Part shown: piece by piece, positions 51,783 through 61,152 of the stretch
Layout of the letters: the number at the start of each line of letters is the position of its first letter
How positions within the stretch are numbered: position 1 is the first letter of the stretch
From: Bacteroidetes bacterium UBA3022
GTDB taxonomy: Bacteria; Bacteroidota; Bacteroidia; Chitinophagales; BACL12
Direction: 5' to 3'
DNA length: 64,000 nt
Assembly: GCA_002346225.1 (NCBI GenBank)
Contig: DDYY01000006.1
Span: 1 to 64,000, forward strand
Program-made: the position numbers and the translations under genes
The notes under the pieces: model-generated
Told to the model about the DNA's origin: nothing
Database searches by the model: none
What the model saw: only the letters and a program-made list of their open reading frames with translations

Positions 51783-52685
51783 GAAGTTTACGCTACTACC
51801 GTTGGCGTTAACAGTTAGTTTCGCTGGTACGCCGAATGGAATGCTGCAGTTGTTATCGAGGTGACCCGCCGGGAAACCAAAAGCAACGGGTAAGCTGAGG
51901 TGCTTAAAGTAATTTGCGATGATTCCTTCTGCAGATGCACCGAATGGGATTTCATTGTCATGCATATTGGTAAGGCCTCCAACAATTACTCCTTTCAACT
52001 TATCGAGTTTGCCGGCAAGCTTAAAGCTTTGCATCATTCTGTCCAGGTGGTACAACCATTCGTCCACCTCCTCCAGAAACAATATCCATCCATCTGCCAA
52101 CCAGTCGTATTTGGTACCAAGCAGACTGTTGAGGATAGAAATATTACCTCCGGTAATGGGCGCCACAACCTCTCCGTGTATGTTGTATTCAGATGGCTTC
52201 ATTTCGTAAAGAAGCGGCTCATGTTTCAAACAGTCCAAAAAGCTTTGACGGGCAGCTGAGGTAAGTGCCTGAAATTGTACGGGCATGCAACTATGCAGTG
52301 TTGGAATCTTTTTTTGCGTATTCAGGTAGGCATGCAGGACGGTCAAATCTGAGTAACCGCACATCAGCGGCAGAGCAGGACCTGTAAGGAATGGTTCTAC
52401 CAGGTCCATAATACGAATAGTACCATAACCTCCGCGGGCAAACCATATGGCGCTGATAGCTTCATCCTGCAACATAGATATAAGATCTGCCGCCCGCTCT
52501 GCATCAGTGCCCCCTAACTGATGATGCCTTTGGCCTATAGTCTTGCCGCTGTGCATGACATATCCTTCCGTCTGCATCCATGCTAAAGCAGGTTGGATTT
52601 CTTCCATAGAAATGGCTTTTGCAGTGCAGATGGTTCCTACATGCGCACCGGGTGTTATTTTCGGCCATGGATATTGTTCAGACAA
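51744..52685 (-). CDS. LD-carboxypeptidase, peptidase family S66
   Basis: The 313-residue product matches LdcA-type enzymes, which trim the terminal D-alanine from muropeptides during peptidoglycan recycling. Seen: PGAHVGTICTA at the start, FARGGYGTIRIMD, nucleophile Ser112 in CGYSDLTVLHAY, Glu205-206 in ILFLEEVDEW and His275 in GFPAGHLDNN, the S66 Ser-Glu-His triad. The start is TTG at 52685: the frame upstream has no ATG, and the first inner ATG would remove the first conserved strand. A TATATTTG box at 52713-52706 supports that start. Divergent from metG; 39-base overlap with rhodanese at the other end. Confidence 0.88.
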   Translation of the reverse strand: MSEQYPWPKITPGAHVGTICTAKAISMEEIQPALAWMQTEGYVMHSGKTIGQRHHQLGGTDAERAADLISMLQDEAISAIWFARGGYGTIRIMDLVEPFLTGPALPLMCGYSDLTVLHAYLNTQKKIPTLHSCMPVQFQALTSAARQSFLDCLKHEPLLYEMKPSEYNIHGEVVAPITGGNISILNSLLGTKYDWLADGWILFLEEVDEWLYHLDRMMQSFKLAGKLDKLKGVIVGGLTNMHDNEIPFGASAEGIIANYFKHLSLPVAFGFPAGHLDNNCSIPFGVPAKLTVNANGSSVNFSPLANSPGKVEE

Positions 52686-52700
52686 GCTTTCGTAATTTTG
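52674..52700 (+). promoter_or_regulatory. Promoter for metG
   Basis: TTG (52674-52676), a 16-base spacer and TAATTTTG (52693-52700) approach TTG-N17-TAnnTTTG. RNA would start near 52705, eight bases before the metG ATG. It overlaps the first codons of the divergent LD-carboxypeptidase gene. Confidence 0.6.
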
Positions 52701-52705
52701 ACGGT

Positions 52706-52713
52706 CAAATATA
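52706..52713 (-). promoter_or_regulatory. -7 box for the LD-carboxypeptidase gene
   Basis: TATATTTG on the minus strand fits TAnnTTTG and lies 20 bases before the TTG start at 52685. It ends on the A of the metG start codon and faces the metG box five bases away. No TTG at ideal spacing. Confidence 0.5.
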
Positions 52714-54782
52714 TGAATAGCCCAGAAAGATACCTGATTACCGCAGCACTACCTTATGCCAATGGTCCTTTACATATCGGTCATATAGCAGGAGCCTACC
52801 TGCCTGCAGATATTTATGTCCGTTATTTACGGCTAAAAGGTCAGGATGCCGTTTTCGTCTGCGGAAGTGATGAACATGGTGTAGCCATAACCATTCAGGC
52901 TAAAAAAGAAGGAGTAACTCCGCAGGAAATTATTGATAAATACCACGAGCTCAATAAAGACACATTCCTCCGACTGGGCATCAACTTTGATATCTTCCAT
53001 CGCACGTCTTCCCTGCTGCACCATCAAACGAGCTCCGATTTTTTTAAGGAATTGCATAGCAAAGGTGTTTTTGAGGAAAGAGAAAGCGAACAGTTCTATG
53101 ACGAACCCTTTCAGCAATTCCTTGCCGACAGATATATTATTGGTACTTGCCCTAAATGCGGCAACGAGAATGCCTATGGAGATCAATGCGAAAAATGTGG
53201 AAGTACCCTCAGCCCGGAAGAGTTGATTAACCCTCGTTCTGCCCTGAGTGGAGAGCCGCCGATAAAAAAAGTAACCCGCCACTGGTATTTGCCATTGAAT
53301 AATTACCAGGACTGGCTGTACAGCTGGCTGGTAGAGGGGAATGGCAGAACAGAAACCTGGAAGAAAAATGTGCTGGGTCAGTGTAAGTCCTGGCTAACAG
53401 ACGGGTTACACCCCAGGGCTATTACACGCGACCTGGATTGGGGTGTGAAAGTACCCGTGGAAGGCGGAGAAGGGAAAGTTCTGTATGTGTGGATGGATGC
53501 CCCGATTGGTTATATCAGTGCCACTAAGCAATGGGCAGCGGATCATGGTAAAGACTGGAAGGCTTACTGGCAAAGTGAAGACACTAAGTTGGTGCACTTC
53601 ATTGGCAAAGACAATATCGTATTCCATTGCATCATCTTTCCTGTACTGTTACACGCGCATGGTGGGTTTATTCTTCCTGCCAATGTGCCTGCCAATGAAT
53701 TCATGAATCTGGAAGGCGAGAAAATGTCTACCTCCAGAAACTGGGCGGTGCAGGTTCACTCTTATCTGAACAACTGGCCGGGAAGGGAAGATGTTATGCG
53801 GTATGTTTTGGCAAGCAACATTCCCGAGGCAAAGGATAGCGAGTTTACCTGGAAAGATTTTCAAGCCAGGAACAACAATGAACTGGTGGCTATTCTGGGG
53901 AATTTTGTTAATCGCGTTGTGGTGCTGACACACAAGTTCTTTGATGGGAAGGTGCCCGCTCTGCAGGATGGATTTCTCCAGCAGCAGTATATAAAAGAAT
54001 ACCTCGGTGGAATAGATCGGCTAAGTCAGGATGTTTACGAGCCAGCTATGGAGGCTTATCGTTTCAGGGAGGCACTTGCCGCGGCCATGGATGTTGTTCG
54101 CTTAGGGAACAAACTACTGACAGATCTAGAGCCCTGGAAGTTATACAAAACGGACCCTGCAAGCTGTGCTTCCATATTGAGGCTCTGTCTGGAGACTTTA
54201 CATCCAATGGGACGCCTTTTGCAGCCGTTCTTACCATTTACAGCAGAAAAGATTTCAACCCTACTGGACATACAGGTTTCGGATAGCATTCAACCCCTTG
54301 GGGAAGGCCTTCGGGAAGGTACAGCAATAGGAAAGCCGATACACCTGTTTTCTCCTATCGAGGATGAACAGATTGAGGAGGAAGTGAAGGCTCTCCATAC
54401 TGCCGCCGCTGCCACTGCAAGCCCTGAAAAAGAAATAGAAGTGAAAGCGTCGAAAGCAAGCATATCTTATGAGCAGTTTGCAGCTATGGATATGCGTACC
54501 GGAGTGATTCTAGAAGCAACAAAGGTTCCCAAAGCCGATCGTTTACTGCAGCTTTTGGTGGATATTGGCCATGAAAAGCGCACAATAGTTTCGGGTATAG
54601 CCGAACACTTTAAGCCTGAGGAGTTAATTGGCCAGCATGTGGTTGTTCTTATCAACCTGGCACCCCGTAAAATGAAGGGTGTTGAAAGCCAAGGGATGAT
54701 TCTAATGGCGGAAGATGCGGATGGAAAGCTGTATTTCCTCTCTGCTGCTAACTCGCCGTTATCCGGTCTTCCAATTAGCTAA
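52713..54782 (+). CDS. metG: Methionyl-tRNA synthetase
   Basis: The 689-residue class I synthetase charges tRNA-Met. Seen: ITAALPYANGPLHIGH with HIGH at 21-24, the zinc knuckle CPKCGNENAYGDQCEKCGS, GKDNIVFHCIIFP, and GEKMSTSRNWAV (KMSKS-type motif, about residue 337). From about 583 a C-terminal EMAP/Arc1-type tRNA-binding domain follows (DMRTGVILEATKVPKADRLL, SGIAEHF, NLAPRKMKGVESQGMILMA), giving the long dimeric form. ATG at 52713 fits the family; an upstream frame extension to 52593 crosses the divergent gene and is rejected. Confidence 0.96.
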   Translation: MNSPERYLITAALPYANGPLHIGHIAGAYLPADIYVRYLRLKGQDAVFVCGSDEHGVAITIQAKKEGVTPQEIIDKYHELNKDTFLRLGINFDIFHRTSSLLHHQTSSDFFKELHSKGVFEERESEQFYDEPFQQFLADRYIIGTCPKCGNENAYGDQCEKCGSTLSPEELINPRSALSGEPPIKKVTRHWYLPLNNYQDWLYSWLVEGNGRTETWKKNVLGQCKSWLTDGLHPRAITRDLDWGVKVPVEGGEGKVLYVWMDAPIGYISATKQWAADHGKDWKAYWQSEDTKLVHFIGKDNIVFHCIIFPVLLHAHGGFILPANVPANEFMNLEGEKMSTSRNWAVQVHSYLNNWPGREDVMRYVLASNIPEAKDSEFTWKDFQARNNNELVAILGNFVNRVVVLTHKFFDGKVPALQDGFLQQQYIKEYLGGIDRLSQDVYEPAMEAYRFREALAAAMDVVRLGNKLLTDLEPWKLYKTDPASCASILRLCLETLHPMGRLLQPFLPFTAEKISTLLDIQVSDSIQPLGEGLREGTAIGKPIHLFSPIEDEQIEEEVKALHTAAAATASPEKEIEVKASKASISYEQFAAMDMRTGVILEATKVPKADRLLQLLVDIGHEKRTIVSGIAEHFKPEELIGQHVVVLINLAPRKMKGVESQGMILMAEDADGKLYFLSAANSPLSGLPIS

Positions 54783-54901
54783 GATAACTTCTGTTTATCC
54801 TTTGCATATTGCAACGATAAGCAATAATCTCTCGTCTAATTGCCGATTGTCTTGCCGCAGAACAGTAATTTGAAAAAAATACTATTTGGCGCATACATCT
54901 T

Positions 54902-54927
54902 TTGGTATCGAAATACTAGTATCTTTG
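54902..54927 (+). promoter_or_regulatory. Promoter for the exopolysaccharide locus
   Basis: TTG (54902-54904), a 15-base spacer and TATCTTTG (54920-54927) give a slightly short version of the Bacteroidota promoter. RNA would start near 54932, 16 bases before the ATG at 54948. This argues against the longer frame opening with TTG at 54840. Confidence 0.5.
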
Positions 54928-54947
54928 CACGAAATTTTCAAGCACTT

Positions 54948-57416
54948 ATGACAACCCACCTTCGGTTTATATCCACCCTGTTGCTGACTTTTGCCGGTTT
55001 GGTTCTTTTCGGACAGACTACCGGAACAACTTCATCCCAAACAGCACCTGCGGGAATCCCTACCGGTCCGGTTTCTGTATCCGGTGTGGGGGCACTGTCC
55101 TATGGCAATTTGCAGTCCATGGGCTTTAGTGACGAGGAAATTAATTCCATTCTGGGGTCTATGGACGATGCTCCGGAAGATTTACCTGCCACAATGGCTC
55201 TCGATGTACCTGCTGCGCAAGAGGTAGTACCAGCAGAACCGGTAAAAGTTGCTGAAAGCCCTGATACTTCCAACAGCACTGCTGAAGCCATAGAAGAAAT
55301 AATGGATGATATGGCCGAAACAGGAAAGCCGACAGCTTCGGTATATGGTCACGGGTTCTTTCGCAACAACAATACAGTTGTGTACGATAAGGTACCCAAC
55401 GCCAAAGTGAGCGATAATTATATCGTAGGAGCGGGCGACCAATTAGCCATTTCAGTATACGGAGGTGTTTCCAGCTATAATGAGAGTTTTACTATCAGTG
55501 AAGATGGTTACATTGACGTCTACGGTATTGGAAAAATATTTCTGAAAGGTCTGACATTCGATAATGCCAGGCGTCTACTGAGACAGCGCTACAGTAGTTA
55601 TATCAACCTGGCCAACAGTAAATTCGACGTTTCACTGGTTTATTCCAAATCTATTAAAGTCAATATAGTAGGCGAGGTTTTCGATCCGGGATCCTATAAT
55701 ATTTCTTCCATTAATACTGCCTTCAATGCGCTGGCCGCCGCCGGGGGGCCGAATGATTTGGGTAGCGTAAGAAATATCACGGTTAAACGGGCCGGCAATG
55801 TGGTGACCACGCTCGATATTTATAAATTCTTAATGGATCCCAGTGCTACGGACGATACTTACTTGTCTACCAACGACTATATTGTTGTCGCACCTATTGG
55901 TAAAGTGGTGGAAGTGTTGGGTGAAGTGAAGCGCCCCTTTAAATATGAGTTGCTACCGGAGGAATCTTTGGAAGACCTGTTCAAATACGCCGGTGGTTTG
56001 AAGCCTACAGCCTATACAAGAACCATTAAGGTAAACAGGTATAGCAATAATGAGAATGTTATAATTGACTTGAACCTGGATTCACTGCGCTTAAAGGGCT
56101 CCAAGTTTGAATTGCTGGATGGTGATTTGATAACAATCACCAGGATACCAGAAATAATAGATAACATAGTTACCATTGAAGGTGCCGTGCGCATTCCCGG
56201 AAGTTATGAGTTAATGGAGGGTATTCGGATTTCTGATTTGATTGATAAAGCCAAGGGTTTAAATTATGAGGCTTACACTGAAAGGGCTTACCTCATCAGG
56301 AAGAATGAAAAAATGAATGAAATCTATATTCCTTTTGACTTACAAGAGGTTATGGATAATCCCAACTCTGCATTCAATTTCGAGTTGAAGCAATTTGATA
56401 AGGTAGAAGTATTTGCCAAGGATAAGTTTCGTGAAGTTTTCAATGTGCAGGTAGAAGGTGCGGTTAATAATTCGGGAAGTTTCTCTTATTACGATAAGAT
56501 GACGCTAAAAGACCTGCTGTATTACTCAGGAGGACTTAAAGTGGAAGCAGCCAATAATCATATCGAAGTTGCCAGAATTGTAAACTTCAATGAAGCAAGG
56601 AGTGAGAACGAGCCTACAAGGGTCATTATTGAGTCCATTGAAATTGGCAAGAGTCTGGAGTTGACTGATGCGGCGGAGTCATTCCAGCTGCAGCCTTACG
56701 ATATCATTTATGTAAGGACTACCCCTGAATTTGAATTGCAAAAGACCGTAGTGATTTCCGGGGAGGTAAAATATCCCGGCAACTATACATTGTTGCAGAA
56801 AACAGAGACCATAGCTGATGTTATTGAACGTGCAGGTGGCATTACCCAATATGCCTATCCTGAGGGTGCTACTATAACAAGGAACAATATTTCAAATGCA
56901 TTGCTTTTCCTGAAAAAAGCACTGGACGATCCGGAATCCAAATACAACTATGTGATGCGCGACGGCGACCAGGTGTTTGTACCCCGCCAGGGTGACCTGG
57001 TGAGTTTGAGCGGAGCCATTGAATTCCCTTTCCTGATGTCTGCTGAGGATCAGAAAGAAGGGCAGGTGATGGTGCCTTTTGATAAAGGTAAAACGGCGAG
57101 GTTCTATGTGAAGAAATACGGAAGAAACTTCGACGATGATGCGAAAAGGGGAGATACCTATTTGGTGCAGCCCAACGGTTATGTAAAAAGGACGCATAAT
57201 TTCCTATGGTTTATACATTGCTACCCCAGGGTAAAAGTAAAGGGAACTGTTGTGGTCGTGCCTTATAAGCCTGAGAAGAAAGAAGAGCCGGAAACAACAC
57301 CTGCCGCAGCACCGGAACCATTTGACTGGAATGAGTTCATGGCTACTATCAGTGCTGCCATCCTGAGCTTTGCCACTATTTATGTTCTGGTCAATAGCTC
57401 CAACCGAAATAATTAA
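54948..57416 (+). CDS. Polysaccharide export outer-membrane protein, Wza/SLBB family
   Basis: A signal peptide (MTTHLRFISTLLLTFAGLVLFGQ) is followed by a proline/alanine-rich segment, a poly-export domain (about 185-260: DNYIVGAGDQLAISVYG, GYIDVYGIGKIFLKG) and about six SLBB modules (VNIVGEVFDPGSYNI, VEVLGEVKRPFKYEL, VTIEGAVRIPGSYELMEG, VQVEGAVNNSGSFSY, VVISGEVKYPGNYTLLQ, VSLSGAIEFPF). One C-terminal membrane segment ends the protein (about 795-815). It should form the periplasm-spanning export channel. At about 822 residues it is longer than classic Wza and resembles the longer Bacteroidota form. No lipobox cysteine is seen at the start. First gene of the exopolysaccharide locus. Confidence 0.9.
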   Translation: MTTHLRFISTLLLTFAGLVLFGQTTGTTSSQTAPAGIPTGPVSVSGVGALSYGNLQSMGFSDEEINSILGSMDDAPEDLPATMALDVPAAQEVVPAEPVKVAESPDTSNSTAEAIEEIMDDMAETGKPTASVYGHGFFRNNNTVVYDKVPNAKVSDNYIVGAGDQLAISVYGGVSSYNESFTISEDGYIDVYGIGKIFLKGLTFDNARRLLRQRYSSYINLANSKFDVSLVYSKSIKVNIVGEVFDPGSYNISSINTAFNALAAAGGPNDLGSVRNITVKRAGNVVTTLDIYKFLMDPSATDDTYLSTNDYIVVAPIGKVVEVLGEVKRPFKYELLPEESLEDLFKYAGGLKPTAYTRTIKVNRYSNNENVIIDLNLDSLRLKGSKFELLDGDLITITRIPEIIDNIVTIEGAVRIPGSYELMEGIRISDLIDKAKGLNYEAYTERAYLIRKNEKMNEIYIPFDLQEVMDNPNSAFNFELKQFDKVEVFAKDKFREVFNVQVEGAVNNSGSFSYYDKMTLKDLLYYSGGLKVEAANNHIEVARIVNFNEARSENEPTRVIIESIEIGKSLELTDAAESFQLQPYDIIYVRTTPEFELQKTVVISGEVKYPGNYTLLQKTETIADVIERAGGITQYAYPEGATITRNNISNALLFLKKALDDPESKYNYVMRDGDQVFVPRQGDLVSLSGAIEFPFLMSAEDQKEGQVMVPFDKGKTARFYVKKYGRNFDDDAKRGDTYLVQPNGYVKRTHNFLWFIHCYPRVKVKGTVVVVPYKPEKKEEPETTPAAAPEPFDWNEFMATISAAILSFATIYVLVNSSNRNN

Positions 57417-57443
57417 TTCACCTTACCGAATAACAGCAGTACC

Positions 57444-58571
57444 ATGCAGTACGAGAGGCCGTATAACGATGAGATCAGCATTGGTGATTTAATAACCAAA
57501 CTGGGCGAGTACAGAAGGTACCTGTTCAGAAAATGGTGGGTGATTCTCATTTTCGCAGCCATCTTTGGCGTCGGTCTTCGTTTTTATGTAAAATGGAAAC
57601 CGGAGCATTACATCTCTCATGCTGATTTTTCTTTAAAAGGAATCGAAGGAAGTAGTACATCCTCTCTGAGCTCTCTTGCTTCATCCTTTGGCTTTGGTAT
57701 CTCTACCGGTGCTGAGTTTACCAATGAGTACTTCCTTACTATTATTCAGTCTCGAAGAATGGTCAAGGAGACCTTGCTGCAAAAGCGAGAGATAAAAATG
57801 GGTAAGAACGGCACTCCAAGAGAGGATTATCTTGCCAATTTTTATATTGAAATGTACCCCAAGTGGGCGAAGAAGAAAAAGGTAAAGAATTTCAGAATTG
57901 ATCACGGTAATATAGATTCACTTACTATTTATGAGGATAGTGTGCTTACAGTGATTTACGATGAAATTGTAGACAAGGACCTGACGCTTGATTACAATGA
58001 TGACAAGGATATCAATGAACTGGACTTCTCCTCCACCAACCGTGATTTCTCTGTTTACTTTGCTAGTTATATCGGTAGGGCAGCATCAGATTTTTATATA
58101 GAAAGCCAGGTTAAGAACGAGACGGAAACTGTAGAGTTGATTGCCAGCAAGGTAGACTCTATCCGGAATGTAATGAATGCCAAGGAAGATCAACTGGCAA
58201 GTGTTACCGATCGCTCAGCATTTACCATTAAAGCAACCGGGCTGGTTACTCAGGGTAGACTGTTGCGGGAAATTGAAATATTAAGTACTGAATATGCTGA
58301 GGCATATGCGCAATTGGAGCTTGCACGTTTTGATCTTAGGAATAAAACGCCTTTGATTAGCATAATAGATTCCCCAAGAATTTCTACCATCAAGGAAAAG
58401 GAACAAATCATGTTATTCATGATTATCGGGTTTATTCTTGGTGCCATAATAACAAGTATCGTTCTGGTGGTAAGAAAGTACACCCGCGACAGCCTGGAAG
58501 AGGCTCAAAAGAAAAAATTACTGATGGCCAGGGAATCGGCCGAAAATGAACTCATTGAACAAAAAGATTAA
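57444..58571 (+). CDS. Polysaccharide chain-length/co-polymerase protein, Wzz type
   Basis: The 375-residue inner-membrane protein has the Wzz layout: an N-terminal membrane helix (about 32-50: KWWVILIFAAIFGVGLRFYV), a long periplasmic part with coiled-coil character, and a second helix near the end (about 325-345: IMLFMIIGFILGAIITSIVLVV). A short cytoplasmic tail rich in Lys and Glu follows. No tyrosine-kinase domain is fused. It should set chain length and link synthesis to the Wza-like channel, 27 bases upstream on the same strand. Confidence 0.82.
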   Translation: MQYERPYNDEISIGDLITKLGEYRRYLFRKWWVILIFAAIFGVGLRFYVKWKPEHYISHADFSLKGIEGSSTSSLSSLASSFGFGISTGAEFTNEYFLTIIQSRRMVKETLLQKREIKMGKNGTPREDYLANFYIEMYPKWAKKKKVKNFRIDHGNIDSLTIYEDSVLTVIYDEIVDKDLTLDYNDDKDINELDFSSTNRDFSVYFASYIGRAASDFYIESQVKNETETVELIASKVDSIRNVMNAKEDQLASVTDRSAFTIKATGLVTQGRLLREIEILSTEYAEAYAQLELARFDLRNKTPLISIIDSPRISTIKEKEQIMLFMIIGFILGAIITSIVLVVRKYTRDSLEEAQKKKLLMARESAENELIEQKD

Positions 58572-58597
58572 CTGAAGGCGAAGCTTAAGATCTCCAA

Positions 58598-60061
58598 ATG
58601 ATTTTTAATTCATTTCATTTCCTGCTTTTTCTTCCCTGCGTTATATTTCTTTATTTCGCTATTCCCTATAAGTGGCGCTGGCTCTTCCTGCTGCTGGCCA
58701 GTTACTATTTTTACATGAGCTGGAAGCCGGAATACGCCTTCCTGATTGTCGCTTCCACCGCTATAGATTATTACGCTAGTATGCGTATGTCGGCGATAGC
58801 TGATAAAGCTAAGCGCAAGCCATTTCTCATGCTCAGTATTTTTACGAACCTGAGCTTACTGCTGTTGTTCAAATATTTTAACTTCTTCAGCGATTCGGCA
58901 AGAGCGGTATTTGATAGCTTCAATATCTTCTATGATGTTCCTGAATTCAATCTATTTCTGCCGGTTGGGATTTCATTTTACACCTTCCAGACCTTAAGCT
59001 ATAGTATTGATGTTTATCGGGGTACTACCAAGGCGGAAAAGCATTTTGGTTTCTTTGCCCTGTTTGTTTCCTACTGGCCGCAACTCGTAGCAGGTCCAAT
59101 TGAGCGCAGTGCTGATTTGATACCTCAGTTGAAAAAGGATTTTGATTTTGATTACCTGCGCGTCAAGCAGGGACTGATTCGGGTATTGTGGGGCTTTTTT
59201 AAAAAGGTGGTTGTAGCCGACAGGCTTTCGATATTTGTGCAGGAAGTATACCAGCATCCGTTGGATCATGGCGGGTTCGCAGTGGTTCTGGGTACATGGA
59301 TGTTTGCCTTCCAGGTATACTGCGATTTTTCAGGTTATTGTGATATTGCTATTGGCTCAGCAAAAATGATGGGCATCAACCTCAACGATAACTTTAAAAC
59401 GCCCTACTTCTCTACTACCATACGTGAGTTCTGGCAGCGATGGCATATTACGTTATCTGTCTGGATTCGGGATTATCTCTACTTCCCGCTGGGAGGGAGT
59501 CGGGTCACTTACAGCAGGTTGATGTTCAACACCATGCTGACCTTCGCAATCATGGGTTTATGGCATGGTGCCAACTGGACCTTTGTCATGTTTGGTGTTG
59601 TGCATGGGGTGCTCCTCAGTTTGCGGCGCACCACAGATAAGTTTTTTCCATCCTTCAGGCTGAACCTTGGCAGTCGGTTCCGATGGTTGTCTATGGCATT
59701 ATCCATGTTCTGGGTTTTTAACCTTACCTGTATACCCGATATATTTTTCTGTTCCCGCAGCGTAGGGGAGGCCATCATTCACATGCAGAGTATTTTCACT
59801 GTACCCAATACCAGCTATGATCTTATTCATAATGCCATGATTGGAACAGACACTTCCGTGCAGTTTATACTCTCCTGGTTATTTGTTGGCGTGTTGTTGT
59901 TTTTTGATGTGGTGCTCTATCTGCGGAAAGACATGACCATTGAAGATTACATCACCTCGAGGACCAAACCGGTGCGCTGGGCATTCTATATTGTATTGCT
60001 CATATTTGTGGGGTGGTTCGCGATGACAACCAACGCAGCATTTATATACTTCCAGTTTTAA
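58598..60061 (+). CDS. MBOAT family O-acyltransferase (AlgI-like)
   Basis: The 487-residue multi-pass protein has the MBOAT signatures PQLVAGPIERSADLIPQL, CDFSGYCDIAIGSAKMMG, EFWQRWHITLSVWIRDYLYFPLGG (parts) and the active-site GLWHGANWTFVMFG with the conserved His. AlgI-like proteins pass an acyl group, usually acetyl, through the membrane to a polysaccharide. The next gene, four bases on, is an SGNH-like partner, the same pairing as AlgI with AlgJ or DltB with DltD. In this locus it likely acylates the exported polymer. It starts with ATG 26 bases after the Wzz-like gene. Confidence 0.93.
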   Translation: MIFNSFHFLLFLPCVIFLYFAIPYKWRWLFLLLASYYFYMSWKPEYAFLIVASTAIDYYASMRMSAIADKAKRKPFLMLSIFTNLSLLLLFKYFNFFSDSARAVFDSFNIFYDVPEFNLFLPVGISFYTFQTLSYSIDVYRGTTKAEKHFGFFALFVSYWPQLVAGPIERSADLIPQLKKDFDFDYLRVKQGLIRVLWGFFKKVVVADRLSIFVQEVYQHPLDHGGFAVVLGTWMFAFQVYCDFSGYCDIAIGSAKMMGINLNDNFKTPYFSTTIREFWQRWHITLSVWIRDYLYFPLGGSRVTYSRLMFNTMLTFAIMGLWHGANWTFVMFGVVHGVLLSLRRTTDKFFPSFRLNLGSRFRWLSMALSMFWVFNLTCIPDIFFCSRSVGEAIIHMQSIFTVPNTSYDLIHNAMIGTDTSVQFILSWLFVGVLLFFDVVLYLRKDMTIEDYITSRTKPVRWAFYIVLLIFVGWFAMTTNAAFIYFQF

Positions 60062-60065
60062 TGCC

Positions 60066-61127
60066 ATGAAGAAACTGTTTGTAAATATCGCCATCCTCTT
60101 GTTGATCTACTTTCTGATTAGTCAGATAGCTGTGCTTTCCCTGCCCTTTTCCTGGGGTAATACAAGGTTGAATACCAAGTACGTGGCTTATAAAGAACAG
60201 CCGGAAGTTTACAATACTGTCTTTGTTGGCGCCAGCACCACTTACAGACATATCGATCCGACCATCTTCGATGCTGCCCTGAATGAAAAAAACAGTGATT
60301 ACGATTACCATTCATTCAATTTTGGCATACCTGCAAACAGGACCCCGCAATCTATTTATACCTTAAACTATCTGCTGGATTCCTACGAGGAATACATCGA
60401 TTGCGTAGTGCTGGACCTGAGCGAGTTGACAAAAATGGGTGTAGATAACCTGCATAAGAAGGAGATGATTTACTGGTATACCAGGGACAATATCAGTAGC
60501 ATTATTAAAACATCCTATGAATCGGAAAAGGGTATGCTCAATAAAGTTGGTGTACCTGCCTTGCATGTATTTTCTTACGGGGAGAAGTTGCTAATGGTAG
60601 GTATGGGCGCAGCTTTACTGGAGCAACATACCGGTTTGAATGTGGAGTCGTTATCGCTGGGTCCTGATAAGAATGGATATTATTCGCTCGATCAGGAAAT
60701 GAAGGATGACCCGGAAGGTGACCTGGCTGTACGGTATGAATTTTTGCGGACACAGGATACCATAGATTACAGGACGAGACAATGCCAACTGCTCTTTGAA
60801 CGGTTCGGCAACGTACAAAAGGGATACAGTCCAACCATGTCCAGGGAATTGAACAAGTTGATTAAGACTTGTAATGAAAAGGATATTAAGATTATTATCA
60901 TGCTTTCTCAAAGGCTGGGCGATCGCTATGAATACTTGCTTCCACTCTACAACAGCCTCCCGGAAGCGAACAAGATTTCCTTTGCCAATCCCGATGAATA
61001 TCCTTTTTTGAATGACCGTGATAACCTTTTTGACCTTGCCCACCTGAATAGAAATGGATCGGTAGTCTTCACGAAACTTTTTGCCGATTTGTTCCTGGAA
61101 AAAATCCAACAACAGGAGAGGGAATGA
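60066..61127 (+). CDS. SGNH-hydrolase-like partner of the MBOAT acyltransferase
   Basis: The 353-residue product has one N-terminal membrane anchor (about 4-26) and a periplasmic domain with SGNH-type blocks: TVFVGASTTYRHIDP with Ser57 as possible nucleophile, an FNFGIPANRTPQS block with Gly and Asn, and FDLAHLNRNGS near the C-terminus with an Asp-x-x-His pair (about 324-327). It should take the acyl group moved by the MBOAT protein and place it on the polysaccharide. The sequence does not match a named family I can recall, so the call rests on the blocks and on its position four bases after the MBOAT gene. Confidence 0.72.
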   Translation: MKKLFVNIAILLLIYFLISQIAVLSLPFSWGNTRLNTKYVAYKEQPEVYNTVFVGASTTYRHIDPTIFDAALNEKNSDYDYHSFNFGIPANRTPQSIYTLNYLLDSYEEYIDCVVLDLSELTKMGVDNLHKKEMIYWYTRDNISSIIKTSYESEKGMLNKVGVPALHVFSYGEKLLMVGMGAALLEQHTGLNVESLSLGPDKNGYYSLDQEMKDDPEGDLAVRYEFLRTQDTIDYRTRQCQLLFERFGNVQKGYSPTMSRELNKLIKTCNEKDIKIIIMLSQRLGDRYEYLLPLYNSLPEANKISFANPDEYPFLNDRDNLFDLAHLNRNGSVVFTKLFADLFLEKIQQQERE

Positions 61128-61152
61128 CCCTTTTCAAAAGCCGAATCGCCCT

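Noticed and set aside
52593..52712. Upstream extension of metG
   Set aside because: It runs across the divergent LD-carboxypeptidase start, and the family begins at MNSPERYLITAALPYANG.
54840..54947. Longer N-terminus for the Wza-like protein starting at TTG 54840
   Set aside because: It would bury the signal peptide and includes a promoter-like element; ATG 54948 begins a clean signal peptide.
61081..61152. Upstream extension of the flippase over the SGNH-like gene
   Set aside because: The extension (polar, proline-rich) is unlike flippase starts; ATG 61153 gives the expected basic then membrane pattern.
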